Origin: Bacteroidetes bacterium GWF2_41_31
GTDB lineage: Bacteria > Bacteroidota > Bacteroidia > Bacteroidales > F082
Length of the DNA stretch: 64,000 nucleotides
Assembly: GCA_001769215.1 (NCBI GenBank)
Contig: MEOL01000047.1
Location: forward strand, 157,007-221,006
Direction of reading: 5' to 3'
Shown here: positions 43,224 through 52,098 of the stretch, in pieces
Numbering within the stretch: the stretch's first letter is position 1
Layout: each line of letters begins with the position of its first letter
Notes under the pieces: generated by a model
The model's database searches: none
Told to the model about the DNA's origin: nothing
The model's input: only the letters and a program-made list of their open reading frames with translations
Made by a program: the position numbers and the translations under genes

Positions 43224-44423
43224 ATGAACACAATAACAAAAACCACAACAAAAATAAAATCAATCTTTGCCCCAACCAATGGAATGTACGGCCCTTACGG
43301 TGGTATGTATGTACCACCGGTGCTCGAAAACAAATTGTTACATCTGGCAGAAGTGTTTGAAAAACACCGGGGCACTCCTGATTTTGAACAGGAATTTGCC
43401 TATTATCTCAAGAACTTCGTGGGACGCCCGTCGCCATTGTATTATGCGCACAGGCTGTCGCAACATATCGGGTCAAAGATTTACCTGAAACGCGAAGACC
43501 TCAACCATACCGGCTCGCACAAAATTAACAACACCATCGGGCAGATTTTGTTGGCCCGACGCATGGGAGCCACCGAAATTGTAGCCGAAACCGGTGCCGG
43601 GCAACATGGAGTGGCTACCGCTACGGCTGCGGCATTATTTGGCATGAAATGCAAAATTTTTATGGGGAGCAAAGATGCCGAACGTCAAAAAATGAACGTG
43701 AGCCGCATCAAGTTGCTGGGTGCCGAAATGGTACTTACCCATGCCGGACGTGGAACGCTGAAAGATGCCGTGGATGCCGCTTTGGGTTATTATATTGAAC
43801 ATCTGGATGTGTTTTATCTCCTTGGTTCGCAGGTGGGGCCACATCCTTATCCCACCATGGTCGGCTACTTCCAGAGTGTGATTGGCAAAGAAGCCCGAAA
43901 GCAATTTCTGGAAGGAGAAGGCCGTTTGCCCGACAATTTGTTTGCTTGTGTGGGAGGCGGTTCCAATGCCATTGGATTGTTTACCGATTTTCTACTGGAT
44001 GAAAACGTTCGGATTTTTGGTGCCGAAGGTGGCGGCGAGGGACCTGTTTTTGGGAAAACGGCCGCTACCCTGAGCATGGGAAAACCCGGAGTGTTCCAGG
44101 GGACTTATAGCTATGCCTTAAGCGATGAAGCCGGGGAGGTATATCCAACGGCCAGCATTGCAGCCGGTCTGGATTATCCGGGAGTGAGCCCACAACATGC
44201 ACTTCTGAAAGACAGAAAACGGGCCAGTTATCATCTGGTAACCGATGCAGAAGCCATTGAGGCCTATTTGCTGCTATCGAAACTGGAAGGCATCATTCCG
44301 GCCATCGAATCATCGCATGCGTTGGCACTGGCGGCAAAGTTGCTGAAAAATAAGAAAGACGAAATCAGCATCATTAACCTGTCGGGCAGAGGCGATAAAG
44401 ATGTGGAAAGGGATTTGATGTAA
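43224..44423 (+). CDS. trpB: Tryptophan synthase beta chain
   Basis: A 399-residue PLP enzyme joining indole and serine to form tryptophan. PLP lysine about K100 in LNHTGSHKINN; also AETGAGQHGVATA, GRGTLKDAVDAAL, CVGGGSNAIGLF and GAEGGGEGPVFGKTAATLS, and the C-terminal LSGRGDKDVERDL. It is the TrpB1 type that works with TrpA, yet trpA and the other trp genes are absent here: rlmN follows. In Bacteroidales trpB commonly leads the trp operon, so this looks like a detached operon head still under its attenuator. Confidence 0.97.
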   Translation: MNTITKTTTKIKSIFAPTNGMYGPYGGMYVPPVLENKLLHLAEVFEKHRGTPDFEQEFAYYLKNFVGRPSPLYYAHRLSQHIGSKIYLKREDLNHTGSHKINNTIGQILLARRMGATEIVAETGAGQHGVATATAAALFGMKCKIFMGSKDAERQKMNVSRIKLLGAEMVLTHAGRGTLKDAVDAALGYYIEHLDVFYLLGSQVGPHPYPTMVGYFQSVIGKEARKQFLEGEGRLPDNLFACVGGGSNAIGLFTDFLLDENVRIFGAEGGGEGPVFGKTAATLSMGKPGVFQGTYSYALSDEAGEVYPTASIAAGLDYPGVSPQHALLKDRKRASYHLVTDAEAIEAYLLLSKLEGIIPAIESSHALALAAKLLKNKKDEISIINLSGRGDKDVERDLM

Positions 44424-44429
44424 AAGAGT

Positions 44430-44501
44430 AACCCTACAAGGGTTTAAAACCCTTGTAGGGTTAACTGGGTTTTTAACCCTTGCAGGGTTACTTGCAGGGT
44501 T
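44430..44501. repeat. Inverted repeat of AACCCTnCAAGGGTT units
   Basis: AACCCTACAAGGGTTT and AAACCCTTGTAGGGTT form a perfect inverted pair (44430–44462), followed by aacccttgcagggtt and a partial ttgcagggtt. The first pair could end the trpB message, though it has no T-run. Confidence 0.7.
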
Positions 44502-44515
44502 TCTGGGAACTTTAT

Positions 44516-44523
44516 TACTTTTG
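44516..44523 (+). promoter_or_regulatory. −7 box of rlmN
   Basis: TACTTTTG on plus, exact TAnnTTTG, 17 nt before an ATG at 44541 and 32 nt before the chosen ATG at 44556. Confidence 0.5.
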
Positions 44524-44555
44524 CAACCTGAATCTTGTTAATGCTGCCCTCACTC

Positions 44556-45614
44556 ATGAAAGAACCCCTATTAGGCAAAACCTTGTCGCAACTTCTGGAA
44601 ATTACCAACGAAATGGGGTTGTCTAAATTTACTGCCCGCCAGATTTCGGACTGGTTGTATAAAAAGGAAGTCCTTAGCATTGATGAGATGACCAACTTGT
44701 CGAAGGCGGGCCGACAGATGCTGAAAGAGCGTTTTGAGGTGGGAAGAAAGTCTCCGGTAACGGTTCAGTCATCTGAGGACGGGACTAAAAAGTACCTGTA
44801 TATGGTGGGGGAAAAGGGAGCTGTAGAAGCGGCTTATATTCCTGAGCAGAACCGGAATACCCTGTGTGTATCGTCGCAGGTGGGTTGTAAGATGCGCTGC
44901 TTGTTTTGCATGACCGGTAAACAGGGTCTGCAGGCCAACCTCACAGCAGGTGAAATAATTAATCAGGTGTTAAGTCTTCCCGAAAGGGAACAACTCACTA
45001 ATATCGTGTATATGGGTATGGGCGAACCCATGGATAACCTCGAAGCCGTGATGGCCAGTTTGGAAATCTTCACCGAACCGTGGGGGATGAACTGGGCGCC
45101 GAAGAGAATTACCGTTTCCACCATTGGCGTGATCCCGGCCATGCGCCACTTTATTACCAAGAGCAAAGCACATCTGGCCGTTAGCCTGCACACTCCGTTC
45201 GAGGCAGAGCGTAAAATGCTGATGCCGGTGAGCCACAAATACAACATCGCCGATATCATTACCGAACTCAAAACACAAGGTTTCGACCGACAACGGCGTG
45301 TTTCGTTCGAATACATTGTTTTTAGCGGCTTGAACGATACCCCAAAACATGTGAAGGAGTTAGCGCGCATACTGAATGGAGTAAAATGTCATGTTAACCT
45401 CATCCGGTTTCATCCCATCCCAAATACACCGCTGCAAGGAACCAATGAAGAAAGTTTGATGGCTTTTAAAGAAGCTCTTGTCGCCAAAGGAATTTTTACC
45501 ACCATCCGCGCCAGCCGTGGTCAGGATATTGATGCAGCCTGTGGACTGCTTTCTACCAAAGCCGGTAAAGGACTGCAATCAGTTGAAACACAAAAATCAA
45601 TCCTGGAAACCTAG
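44556..45614 (+). CDS. rlmN: Dual-specificity 23S rRNA/tRNA adenine C2-methyltransferase
   Basis: A 352-residue radical SAM methyltransferase that methylates A2503 of 23S rRNA and A37 of some tRNAs. Radical SAM CxxxCxxC at about C111, C115, C118 in GCKMRCLFCMTG; GMGEPMDN; and the catalytic C-terminal cysteine about C329 in DIDAACGLLSTKA. The start is set at MKEPLLGKTLSQL; an ATG at 44541 would add five residues. Single gene with its own promoter. Confidence 0.96.
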   Translation: MKEPLLGKTLSQLLEITNEMGLSKFTARQISDWLYKKEVLSIDEMTNLSKAGRQMLKERFEVGRKSPVTVQSSEDGTKKYLYMVGEKGAVEAAYIPEQNRNTLCVSSQVGCKMRCLFCMTGKQGLQANLTAGEIINQVLSLPEREQLTNIVYMGMGEPMDNLEAVMASLEIFTEPWGMNWAPKRITVSTIGVIPAMRHFITKSKAHLAVSLHTPFEAERKMLMPVSHKYNIADIITELKTQGFDRQRRVSFEYIVFSGLNDTPKHVKELARILNGVKCHVNLIRFHPIPNTPLQGTNEESLMAFKEALVAKGIFTTIRASRGQDIDAACGLLSTKAGKGLQSVETQKSILET

Positions 45615-45669
45615 TATTCCAAATCCCCATTTTTCTTAACTTCGCTGCCTGATATAAAAACCAAATCAC

Positions 45670-47316
45670 ATGAAGTTAAAAACACAATTGCTTTCAATTG
45701 CTTTTATTGCGGTTACCACCATGTCGGTAAGTTGGGGCCAGACTGGTCAAGAAAGCGAAAGCAAAACCACGGAAAAACCGTACGAAATGAAAAAGTATGC
45801 AAAGGTTAAACTCACGGCCAACATCAGTCACCTGAGCGAGAACCAGAAGGAAATGTTAAAATTGCTCTTCCAGGCTGCCGACCAGATGGATCAGATTTTC
45901 TGGATGGAGAATGTGGGCGAAAAAGACGCTTTTTTATTGGGGATCACCGATCCCGCATTAAAGCAATATGCCGAGATTAATTACGGACCCTGGGATGAGT
46001 TGAGCAACCTGGCTCCTTTTATTCCGGGATATGACGCCAAACCTGCCGGTGCTCAGTTCTATCCTGCCGACATGACCAAAGAGGAATTTGAAAAGTTTGA
46101 TGACCCCGACAAATCAAGTTTGTACACGCTCATTACGCGCAACGAGCAAGGTGGTCTGCAAAGCGTATGGTATCATGATGGTTTTAAAACGCAGACTGAA
46201 AATGCGGCAGCTTTGTTGCAACAGGCAGCGGAACTGGCCGAAGATAAAGGCTTTGCCAACTATTTAAACTTGCGTGCAACCGCGTTGCTTACCGACGATT
46301 ATTATGCCAGCGATATTGCCTGGCTCGATATGAAAGACAATAAAATTGATATGGTGGTTGGTCCCATCGAAAACTATACCGATCAGCTTTTTGGTTATAA
46401 AGCGGCTCATGAATCCTTTATTTTAATCAAGGACATTGAGTGGAGCGACCGCCTGGCCCGTTTTGCTACCTTCCTTCCTGATCTTCAAAAAGGAATTCCT
46501 GTAGCTCCTGAGTATAAAGCCGAAGTTCCGGGTTTGGATGCGCAGTTAAATGCTTATGATGTGGTGTATTACGCTGGTGATTGCAACATGGCCACCAAGA
46601 CCATCGCCATCAACCTGCCCAACGACGAACGCGTTCAGCTTGAAAAAGGCACCCGCAAGTTGCAGCTTAAGAATGCCATGCAAGCCAAGTTCGATCAAAT
46701 CCTGATGCCCATTGCCAACGAACTCATTACCCTGTCGCAACGCAAAAATATCACCTTCAACGCTTTTTTCTCCAACACCATGTTTCATGAAGTGGCTCAC
46801 GGCCTGGGAATTAAAAACACCATCAATGGCAATGGACCCGTTCGTAAAGCTTTAAAAGAAAGGTATTCATCCATCGAAGAAGGCAAAGCCGACATGCTGG
46901 GTTTGTACCTGGTTACCAAACTGAACGAAATGGGTGAGTTTAATGATACCGATCTCATGGACAACTATGTTACTTTCATGGCCGGCATTTTCAGGTCGGT
47001 CAGATTTGGTGCAAGCAGTGCCCATGGCATGGCCAACATGTTGAGGTTTAATTATTTTCTTGAAAAAGGCGCGTTTACACGTCATGAGGATGGAACCTAT
47101 GAAGTAAATTTTGAGGCCATGAAAACGGCTTCCGTTGAACTGATTGATAAAATTCTCACCCTCCAGGGAGATGGCAATTATGAAGGTGCCTCTCAATGGA
47201 TAGAGGCTCAGGGAAATATTCCTGATCAGCTACAACAGGATCTCGACCGGGTAAATGCAATGGGTATTCCTGTGGATATCTATTTCGAACAAGGACCACA
47301 GGTACTTGGCCTCTAG
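45670..47316 (+). CDS. M49-like dipeptidyl peptidase III family zinc peptidase
   Basis: A 548-residue exported metallopeptidase with a signal peptide (QLLSIAFIAVTTMSVSWGQ). The zinc site is FHEVAHGLG (about H373 and H377) plus EEGKADMLG (Glu about 404), the M49 arrangement. The motif is the five-residue HExxH form, not the six-residue HExxxH of human DPP III. The long N-terminal lobe (AKVKLTANISHLSENQKEML) is M49-like. It should release dipeptides from short peptides in the envelope. It is followed 154 bp later by an S46 dipeptidyl peptidase, suggesting a shared role. Confidence 0.88.
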   Translation: MKLKTQLLSIAFIAVTTMSVSWGQTGQESESKTTEKPYEMKKYAKVKLTANISHLSENQKEMLKLLFQAADQMDQIFWMENVGEKDAFLLGITDPALKQYAEINYGPWDELSNLAPFIPGYDAKPAGAQFYPADMTKEEFEKFDDPDKSSLYTLITRNEQGGLQSVWYHDGFKTQTENAAALLQQAAELAEDKGFANYLNLRATALLTDDYYASDIAWLDMKDNKIDMVVGPIENYTDQLFGYKAAHESFILIKDIEWSDRLARFATFLPDLQKGIPVAPEYKAEVPGLDAQLNAYDVVYYAGDCNMATKTIAINLPNDERVQLEKGTRKLQLKNAMQAKFDQILMPIANELITLSQRKNITFNAFFSNTMFHEVAHGLGIKNTINGNGPVRKALKERYSSIEEGKADMLGLYLVTKLNEMGEFNDTDLMDNYVTFMAGIFRSVRFGASSAHGMANMLRFNYFLEKGAFTRHEDGTYEVNFEAMKTASVELIDKILTLQGDGNYEGASQWIEAQGNIPDQLQQDLDRVNAMGIPVDIYFEQGPQVLGL

Positions 47317-47470
47317 TCAACTGTTCGATTGTATGGGGATTGTGTGCGTATACGGACAGTGTTCGTATTTGCAACAATCCCTCATTTTTTCAATATTAAG
47401 ACCTTCAATTATTTATAATTGTTGGTATAATTTCTGATAACTCAATGTTTTATCCAATAAACCACATCTA

Positions 47471-49732
47471 ATGAAAAAAGGTATTCTTATGTTTATGGCT
47501 CTGGTGGTATTTGCCGGGGTTAAAGTAAAAGCCGATGAAGGCATGTGGCTGCCCATGTTTATTGAGCGGCTAAATTATGTTGATATGCAGAAAATGGGAC
47601 TTCAGTTGACTCCCGAAGAAATTTACAGCGTTAATCAAAGCAGTTTAAAAGATGCCATTATTGGCCTCTCCGAAGGCGCCACTCCACAGGGATACTTTTG
47701 TACAGGCGAACTGGTTAGCAAACAGGGATTGATGTTTACCAACCACCATTGTGGTTACGATGCCATTCAAAAACACAGTTCGCTTGAGCACGATTATCTG
47801 GCCGATGGTTTTTGGGCCATGAGCATGGACGAAGAACTTCCCAACGAAGGATTGTCGGCTTCGATTTTATACCGCATGGCCGATGTTACCGATAGCATTG
47901 TTCCTTTTTTAAGCGACACTTTGTCGGCTTCGGAACGCACAGCTGCCATTCGTGAAATTACCGGCCGTTTGAAGAAACAAGCCTCCGAAGACGACAAATA
48001 CAATGTTGTGGTAAAGAGCTTCTTTAGTGGAAACGAATACTATATGTTCGTTTATATGGTCTACCGTGATGTTCGCCTCGTTGGAGCTCCTCCTTCATCC
48101 ATCGGAAAATTTGGTGGCGACACCGATAATTGGATGTGGCCCCGTCACACCGGCGACTTCTCTATCTTCCGCGTGTATACTGCACCCGATGGATCTCCGG
48201 CCGATTATTCAGAGGACAATGTGCCCTTGATTCCAAAACACTCTTTGCCCATTTCGCTCGATCCCGTTAAGGAAAACGAATTTAGCATGATTTGGGGTTA
48301 TCCCGGATCAACCGACCGCTATCTGACGTCTTCTGGAGTTGAGTTTAATATGGAATATTATTATCCTTCTTTAATTGAGGTGTTTGGTGAGAAATTGGCC
48401 GTTTGGAAAGAACACATGGATGCCAACCAAGAGGTGAAAATACAATATGCTTCCAATTACGCCATGATTGCCAACAGCTGGAAATATTTTATCGGCCAAA
48501 AGCTGGGCATTAAGAAACTGGATGTGTTTGGTGAAAAGAAGGCACAGGAAGACGCATTTTTGGCTTGGGTTGGCAAAGATGCCGGACGCGTTGAAAAGTA
48601 TGGCGATGTGCTGAATGTGATTGATGCCGACTACAAAAAGAAATCCTCAGGAATAAAACCATTGATTATTGCCAGTACAACCGGTGTAGGTGGAGCTGAA
48701 CTCATCAGCATAGCTCAGGGATTTTCAGGCCTGGAAGGTTTAATGGACAAGGTGAAAGAAGAAAAAGACAAAGATAAAAGGGCCAAAAAACAAGAACAGG
48801 TTGATGCGGAAATAGCTTCATTGAAAGAAGGATTGGCTGAAACCTATAAAAATTATGACGAAGCCACAGACAAAGATGTTTTTGCTAAAATGACGGAGCT
48901 TTATTTTATCAACCTTTCACCAGATATGCTGCCGGAATACCTGAAGAAGCTGGTTGATAAGTACAAAGGAAATTACGGCGAAGTAGCCAATTATATCTAC
49001 GATAATTCGTTCCTGTCGAATGAAGCAAAGGCGATGTCTTTTCTTAACAAAGCCAGTGCAAAGGAGTTGAAAAAAGACCCGGCCATGAAAGTGGCAGCAG
49101 AATATATGGCCAAACTGATGGCTGCCGGTAAAGAGTACCGCAAAGAAGGAGAAGATGTTGGAAAAGCGGAAAAACTTCTTGCACAAGCCATGCGTGAGAT
49201 GTATCCCAACAAAAAGTTCTATCCAAATGCAAACTCAACCCTGCGTTTTAGCTATGGAAAAGTAATAGATTATTATCCTGCCGATGCAGTACATTACGAC
49301 TTTGTTACCTACCTGGATGGTGTAATGGAAAAAGAAGATCCGACCAACGATGAATTTATCGTAGACCCAAAATTGAAGGAATTGTATAATAAACAAGATT
49401 ACGGCCCTTATGGACAAGATGGCCGTTTGGTTGTTTGTTTCTTAACCAACAACGATATCACAGGTGGTAATTCAGGTTCTCCGGTTATGAACGGTAAAGG
49501 TGAGTTGATTGGACTTGCTTTCGATGGAAACTGGGAAGCCATGAGTGGCGATATCGCCTTCAATAATCAGGTTCAGCGCACCATTTGTGTGGATGTTCAT
49601 TATGTGCTGTTTATCATCGATAAATTTGCCGGTGATACCCGGTTAATTGATGAATTGGATATTCGCAAATCAGCTCCACAGCCTATCCGTACCGAAAGCA
49701 TCGCTACTGAAGCTGCTGTTCTTGTGCAGTAA
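47471..49732 (+). CDS. S46 family dipeptidyl peptidase (DPP7-like)
   Basis: A 753-residue periplasmic serine peptidase that removes N-terminal dipeptides. Signal peptide, then GMWLPMFIERLNYVDMQKMG typical of the family. Triad: His about 93 in FTNHHCGYDAI, Asp in the GGDTDNWMWPRHTGDF region, Ser about 668 in TGGNSGSPVMNG. Eighteen residues after the Ser, LAFDGNWE has Gly (about 686) at the position where acidic-specific DPP11 has Arg, so a preference for hydrophobic P1 residues (DPP7-like) is expected. A helical insertion (about 390–600) caps the active site. Ends in a strong terminator. Confidence 0.94.
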   Translation: MKKGILMFMALVVFAGVKVKADEGMWLPMFIERLNYVDMQKMGLQLTPEEIYSVNQSSLKDAIIGLSEGATPQGYFCTGELVSKQGLMFTNHHCGYDAIQKHSSLEHDYLADGFWAMSMDEELPNEGLSASILYRMADVTDSIVPFLSDTLSASERTAAIREITGRLKKQASEDDKYNVVVKSFFSGNEYYMFVYMVYRDVRLVGAPPSSIGKFGGDTDNWMWPRHTGDFSIFRVYTAPDGSPADYSEDNVPLIPKHSLPISLDPVKENEFSMIWGYPGSTDRYLTSSGVEFNMEYYYPSLIEVFGEKLAVWKEHMDANQEVKIQYASNYAMIANSWKYFIGQKLGIKKLDVFGEKKAQEDAFLAWVGKDAGRVEKYGDVLNVIDADYKKKSSGIKPLIIASTTGVGGAELISIAQGFSGLEGLMDKVKEEKDKDKRAKKQEQVDAEIASLKEGLAETYKNYDEATDKDVFAKMTELYFINLSPDMLPEYLKKLVDKYKGNYGEVANYIYDNSFLSNEAKAMSFLNKASAKELKKDPAMKVAAEYMAKLMAAGKEYRKEGEDVGKAEKLLAQAMREMYPNKKFYPNANSTLRFSYGKVIDYYPADAVHYDFVTYLDGVMEKEDPTNDEFIVDPKLKELYNKQDYGPYGQDGRLVVCFLTNNDITGGNSGSPVMNGKGELIGLAFDGNWEAMSGDIAFNNQVQRTICVDVHYVLFIIDKFAGDTRLIDELDIRKSAPQPIRTESIATEAAVLVQ

Positions 49733-49755
49733 ATAAATGTTTCAATTATTTGCCG

Positions 49756-49788
49756 GCCACTGCCCGAAAGGGTGGTGGCTTTTTTTTG
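49756..49788 (+). terminator. Terminator of the S46 gene
   Basis: GCCACTGCCC-GAAA-GGGTGGTGGC, a 10-bp stem with two wobble pairs, followed by eight T residues. Confidence 0.85.
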
Positions 49789-49947
49789 GTGTGAAAGTAA
49801 TGAGTTTATTATTCTTCTTGTTCTTTTTGAATGACTAATGCTGTTCGATATTCAATTTTAACTCTGTTTTTAACAACCAGAGTATTCCTGGAAAGTGGGC
49901 TTGATCACGTTAGTGACTTGAATTTAATTGATTAGGTACAACTCTCC

Positions 49948-49986
49948 AAAAAAAATAACCGCCGTTCCGGATTCAGAACGGCGGTT
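49948..49986 (-). terminator. Terminator of the DUF2202 gene
   Basis: AACCGCCGTTC and GAACGGCGGTT form a perfect 11-bp stem; on minus it is followed by A then eight T residues. The 305-bp gap between the S46 and DUF2202 genes otherwise holds nothing I recognise. Confidence 0.85.
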
Positions 49987-50038
49987 GAGCTAACTGCAAA
50001 ATTATTCAGACTACTAAAATTATCCTGTTATAAGTGGT

Positions 50039-51208
50039 TTAGTCACCATTGATAATGGCATCAAATGCTTCCTGGCTTAAGAATTGTGGTACATAAGTTA
50101 CTCCCTGAAACTTCAATTGAACCACAATTGCCCTGAGATGTGCTTTGGATCCTTTGGTTAAATTACCAAATACCGTGAGAATGGAGTTGTTGGTGGCCTG
50201 GTCCATGCGATCCGTCAAATCAACAATATCCACTTCTTCGATGGTAGCGCCAACCGTCAAAGCTGAAATCAAGGATTCGCTGCCCTGAGCCAGGAGTTGA
50301 TCGTATAATATCTGGAGATCGGGGTTGTTAAATTCTCCCGGATTAACCGACGCCGGATCTTCCAGATTAAAGAAGTTGATGAGAGAGAGCACCTGTGTTG
50401 TATGAATATTTTCACTTCTGGAGATAAAGTCAAAAACAGGTACATTCCACTGATTGAACAGATTAACGTACACATCATGAGCCATTTTTTCCTCTTCACG
50501 CATAAAAAGCAGAGCCGCTTCTTCATTATCAGTGATAACGTAAACCAGAGAGTCCAGGCAGGTGCCTCCACCGGCAGGAATGTTAGAATTGATGATGGCA
50601 TCAAACTTTTCCTGGGTTAAAAACTGAGGAACATAGGTTATTCCCCTGAAAGCCAGTTGGGCATTAAAAGCTTTGAGGTGGTAGCCTGAAGCGCGCATCA
50701 AGTTTGTATACAGTGTTTTGATGGTATCAGAAGTCGTCTGGCTAAGGTATTCTTCCAGATCGAGAATGTCAACTTCCTCGATGGTGGCACCAACAATCAG
50801 TCCGGCAATCAGCGAATCCTGGCCTTTCACAATCAAATCGTCGTACAACGCTTGCAGATCCACATTGCTGAATTTACCCAATTCCGGAAGTGCAGGATCG
50901 GTTAAGCCGTAAAAGTTAATTAATGCAAGTACCTGGTTTGTGTGGTAATCTTCGCTTTTGGCAATGTTCTCAAAAACCGGAATTTGATACAGTTCGTTCA
51001 GATAAACATATACATCTCTTGCCAGTTTTTCTTCTTCTCGCATATAAATCAAGCCATCCAGGTCAGTCTGACTTGCTTCGTTGGTTTTAAGGTTAACGGT
51101 GTCGTTCAGTGTGGCGACAGCATCTTCTTTTTTATCGCATGAGGTAAATCCAAGTACGAGGATTGTAAATGCGATCAGCATCCGGTTTTTAATCATTACT
51201 CTTTTCAT
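50039..51208 (-). CDS. Duplicated DUF2202 (ferritin-like) lipoprotein
   Basis: A 389-residue predicted lipoprotein (LVLGFTSCDKKED) made of two DUF2202 domains, about 45–205 and 220–389. Each begins with a copy of MREEEKLARDVYV or MREEEKMAHDVYV, then SEDYHTNQVLALINF or SENIHTTQVLSLINF, and ends TYVPQFLTQEKFDAIIN or TYVPQFLSQEAFDAIIN. The E-E-x-x-H spacing fits a ferritin-like four-helix bundle that could bind iron, as proposed for the family; that is inference. An internal tandem duplication is evident. Start at 51208 or the ATG at 51196. Confidence 0.88.
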   Translation of the reverse strand: MKRVMIKNRMLIAFTILVLGFTSCDKKEDAVATLNDTVNLKTNEASQTDLDGLIYMREEEKLARDVYVYLNELYQIPVFENIAKSEDYHTNQVLALINFYGLTDPALPELGKFSNVDLQALYDDLIVKGQDSLIAGLIVGATIEEVDILDLEEYLSQTTSDTIKTLYTNLMRASGYHLKAFNAQLAFRGITYVPQFLTQEKFDAIINSNIPAGGGTCLDSLVYVITDNEEAALLFMREEEKMAHDVYVNLFNQWNVPVFDFISRSENIHTTQVLSLINFFNLEDPASVNPGEFNNPDLQILYDQLLAQGSESLISALTVGATIEEVDIVDLTDRMDQATNNSILTVFGNLTKGSKAHLRAIVVQLKFQGVTYVPQFLSQEAFDAIINGD

Positions 51209-51447
51209 CTTATTATATTTAGTGAATATTATAATTGATAGCCGTTTCGTTCGCTATCTTTAACGATGCAATGATACGGCCCTGATCAGGCAAAACTGTT
51301 ATGATATTTCACATAAATTGTATAAGATTTTATGATTTGTGTGAAAAAATAACAGTAAAATCGGTGGGGATGCGGGTGTTGAAATTGGTTATTTTAAGAG
51401 CCAAAATCAAGTGTAAATAAGATTGAAAAGGGGGACTTATTCTATCT

Positions 51448-52080
51448 TTAAAATTGGAATATTGATCTGATTATTAAAAATATACCAAATCCAGCCAGGG
51501 CGATACCTGCAAGTTTATTAATTAAAATCAAGAACTTATGGGTTGCAAATTTCTTGAAGCGTGAAGCGGCAAAGGTTTTTATAATATCTGTGATATACAC
51601 CACCGAAAGTGTTCCGGCAAAAAATAGGAATAAATCGATTTTTTGTCCCCCGTATCGGGAAGTGATACCCATTACAATGCTGATCCAAAATAGCCAGATA
51701 AAAGGATTGGCCGTATTTAAAAGAAATCCCTTTCCAAAATATACCAATGGGTGAGGCGAGTTGGCATCCATATTTTGGTCCTCAGGTACCTCAAGTTGTG
51801 TTTTACGTTTGTAGGTAAAGAAGCCGAAAATAATCAACAAAGCGCCTCCCGCTATACCCATTGTCTGGTACTTTGCATTTTCATCAAAAATACTGGTTGC
51901 GCCAAAAAGTGAAACAAGGACAATGACAATGTCGTTAATGAAAATTCCGGATGCGAGCAATACTCCCGGCCAAAACCCCCGATTGATACCCGTTTGTATC
52001 AGGGCAAAAAAAGCTGGTCCGAAACCAAAAAACAAAGCCAATGAAAACCCCAGGATAGTACCTTCAAGAAATACAGACAT
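51448..52080 (-). CDS. LysE family amino acid exporter
   Basis: A 210-residue membrane protein with about six helices, including GTILGFSLALFFGFGPAFFA and GFLLNTANPFIWLFWISIVMG (split at NPF), the LysE/RhtB signatures. It exports amino acids or related compounds; substrate unknown. It lies 18 bp downstream of a GH3 gene on the same strand. GH3 enzymes conjugate acids to amino acids, so a shared amino acid theme is possible but unproven. Confidence 0.88.
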   Translation of the reverse strand: MSVFLEGTILGFSLALFFGFGPAFFALIQTGINRGFWPGVLLASGIFINDIVIVLVSLFGATSIFDENAKYQTMGIAGGALLIIFGFFTYKRKTQLEVPEDQNMDANSPHPLVYFGKGFLLNTANPFIWLFWISIVMGITSRYGGQKIDLFLFFAGTLSVVYITDIIKTFAASRFKKFATHKFLILINKLAGIALAGFGIFLIIRSIFQF

Positions 52081-52098
52081 TAATGTGTTTTTTACAAT

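Noticed and set aside
45670..45790. Possible leader region or riboswitch before the M49 peptidase gene
   Set aside because: Only 55 nt separate rlmN from this gene; there is no room for or sign of a structured element.
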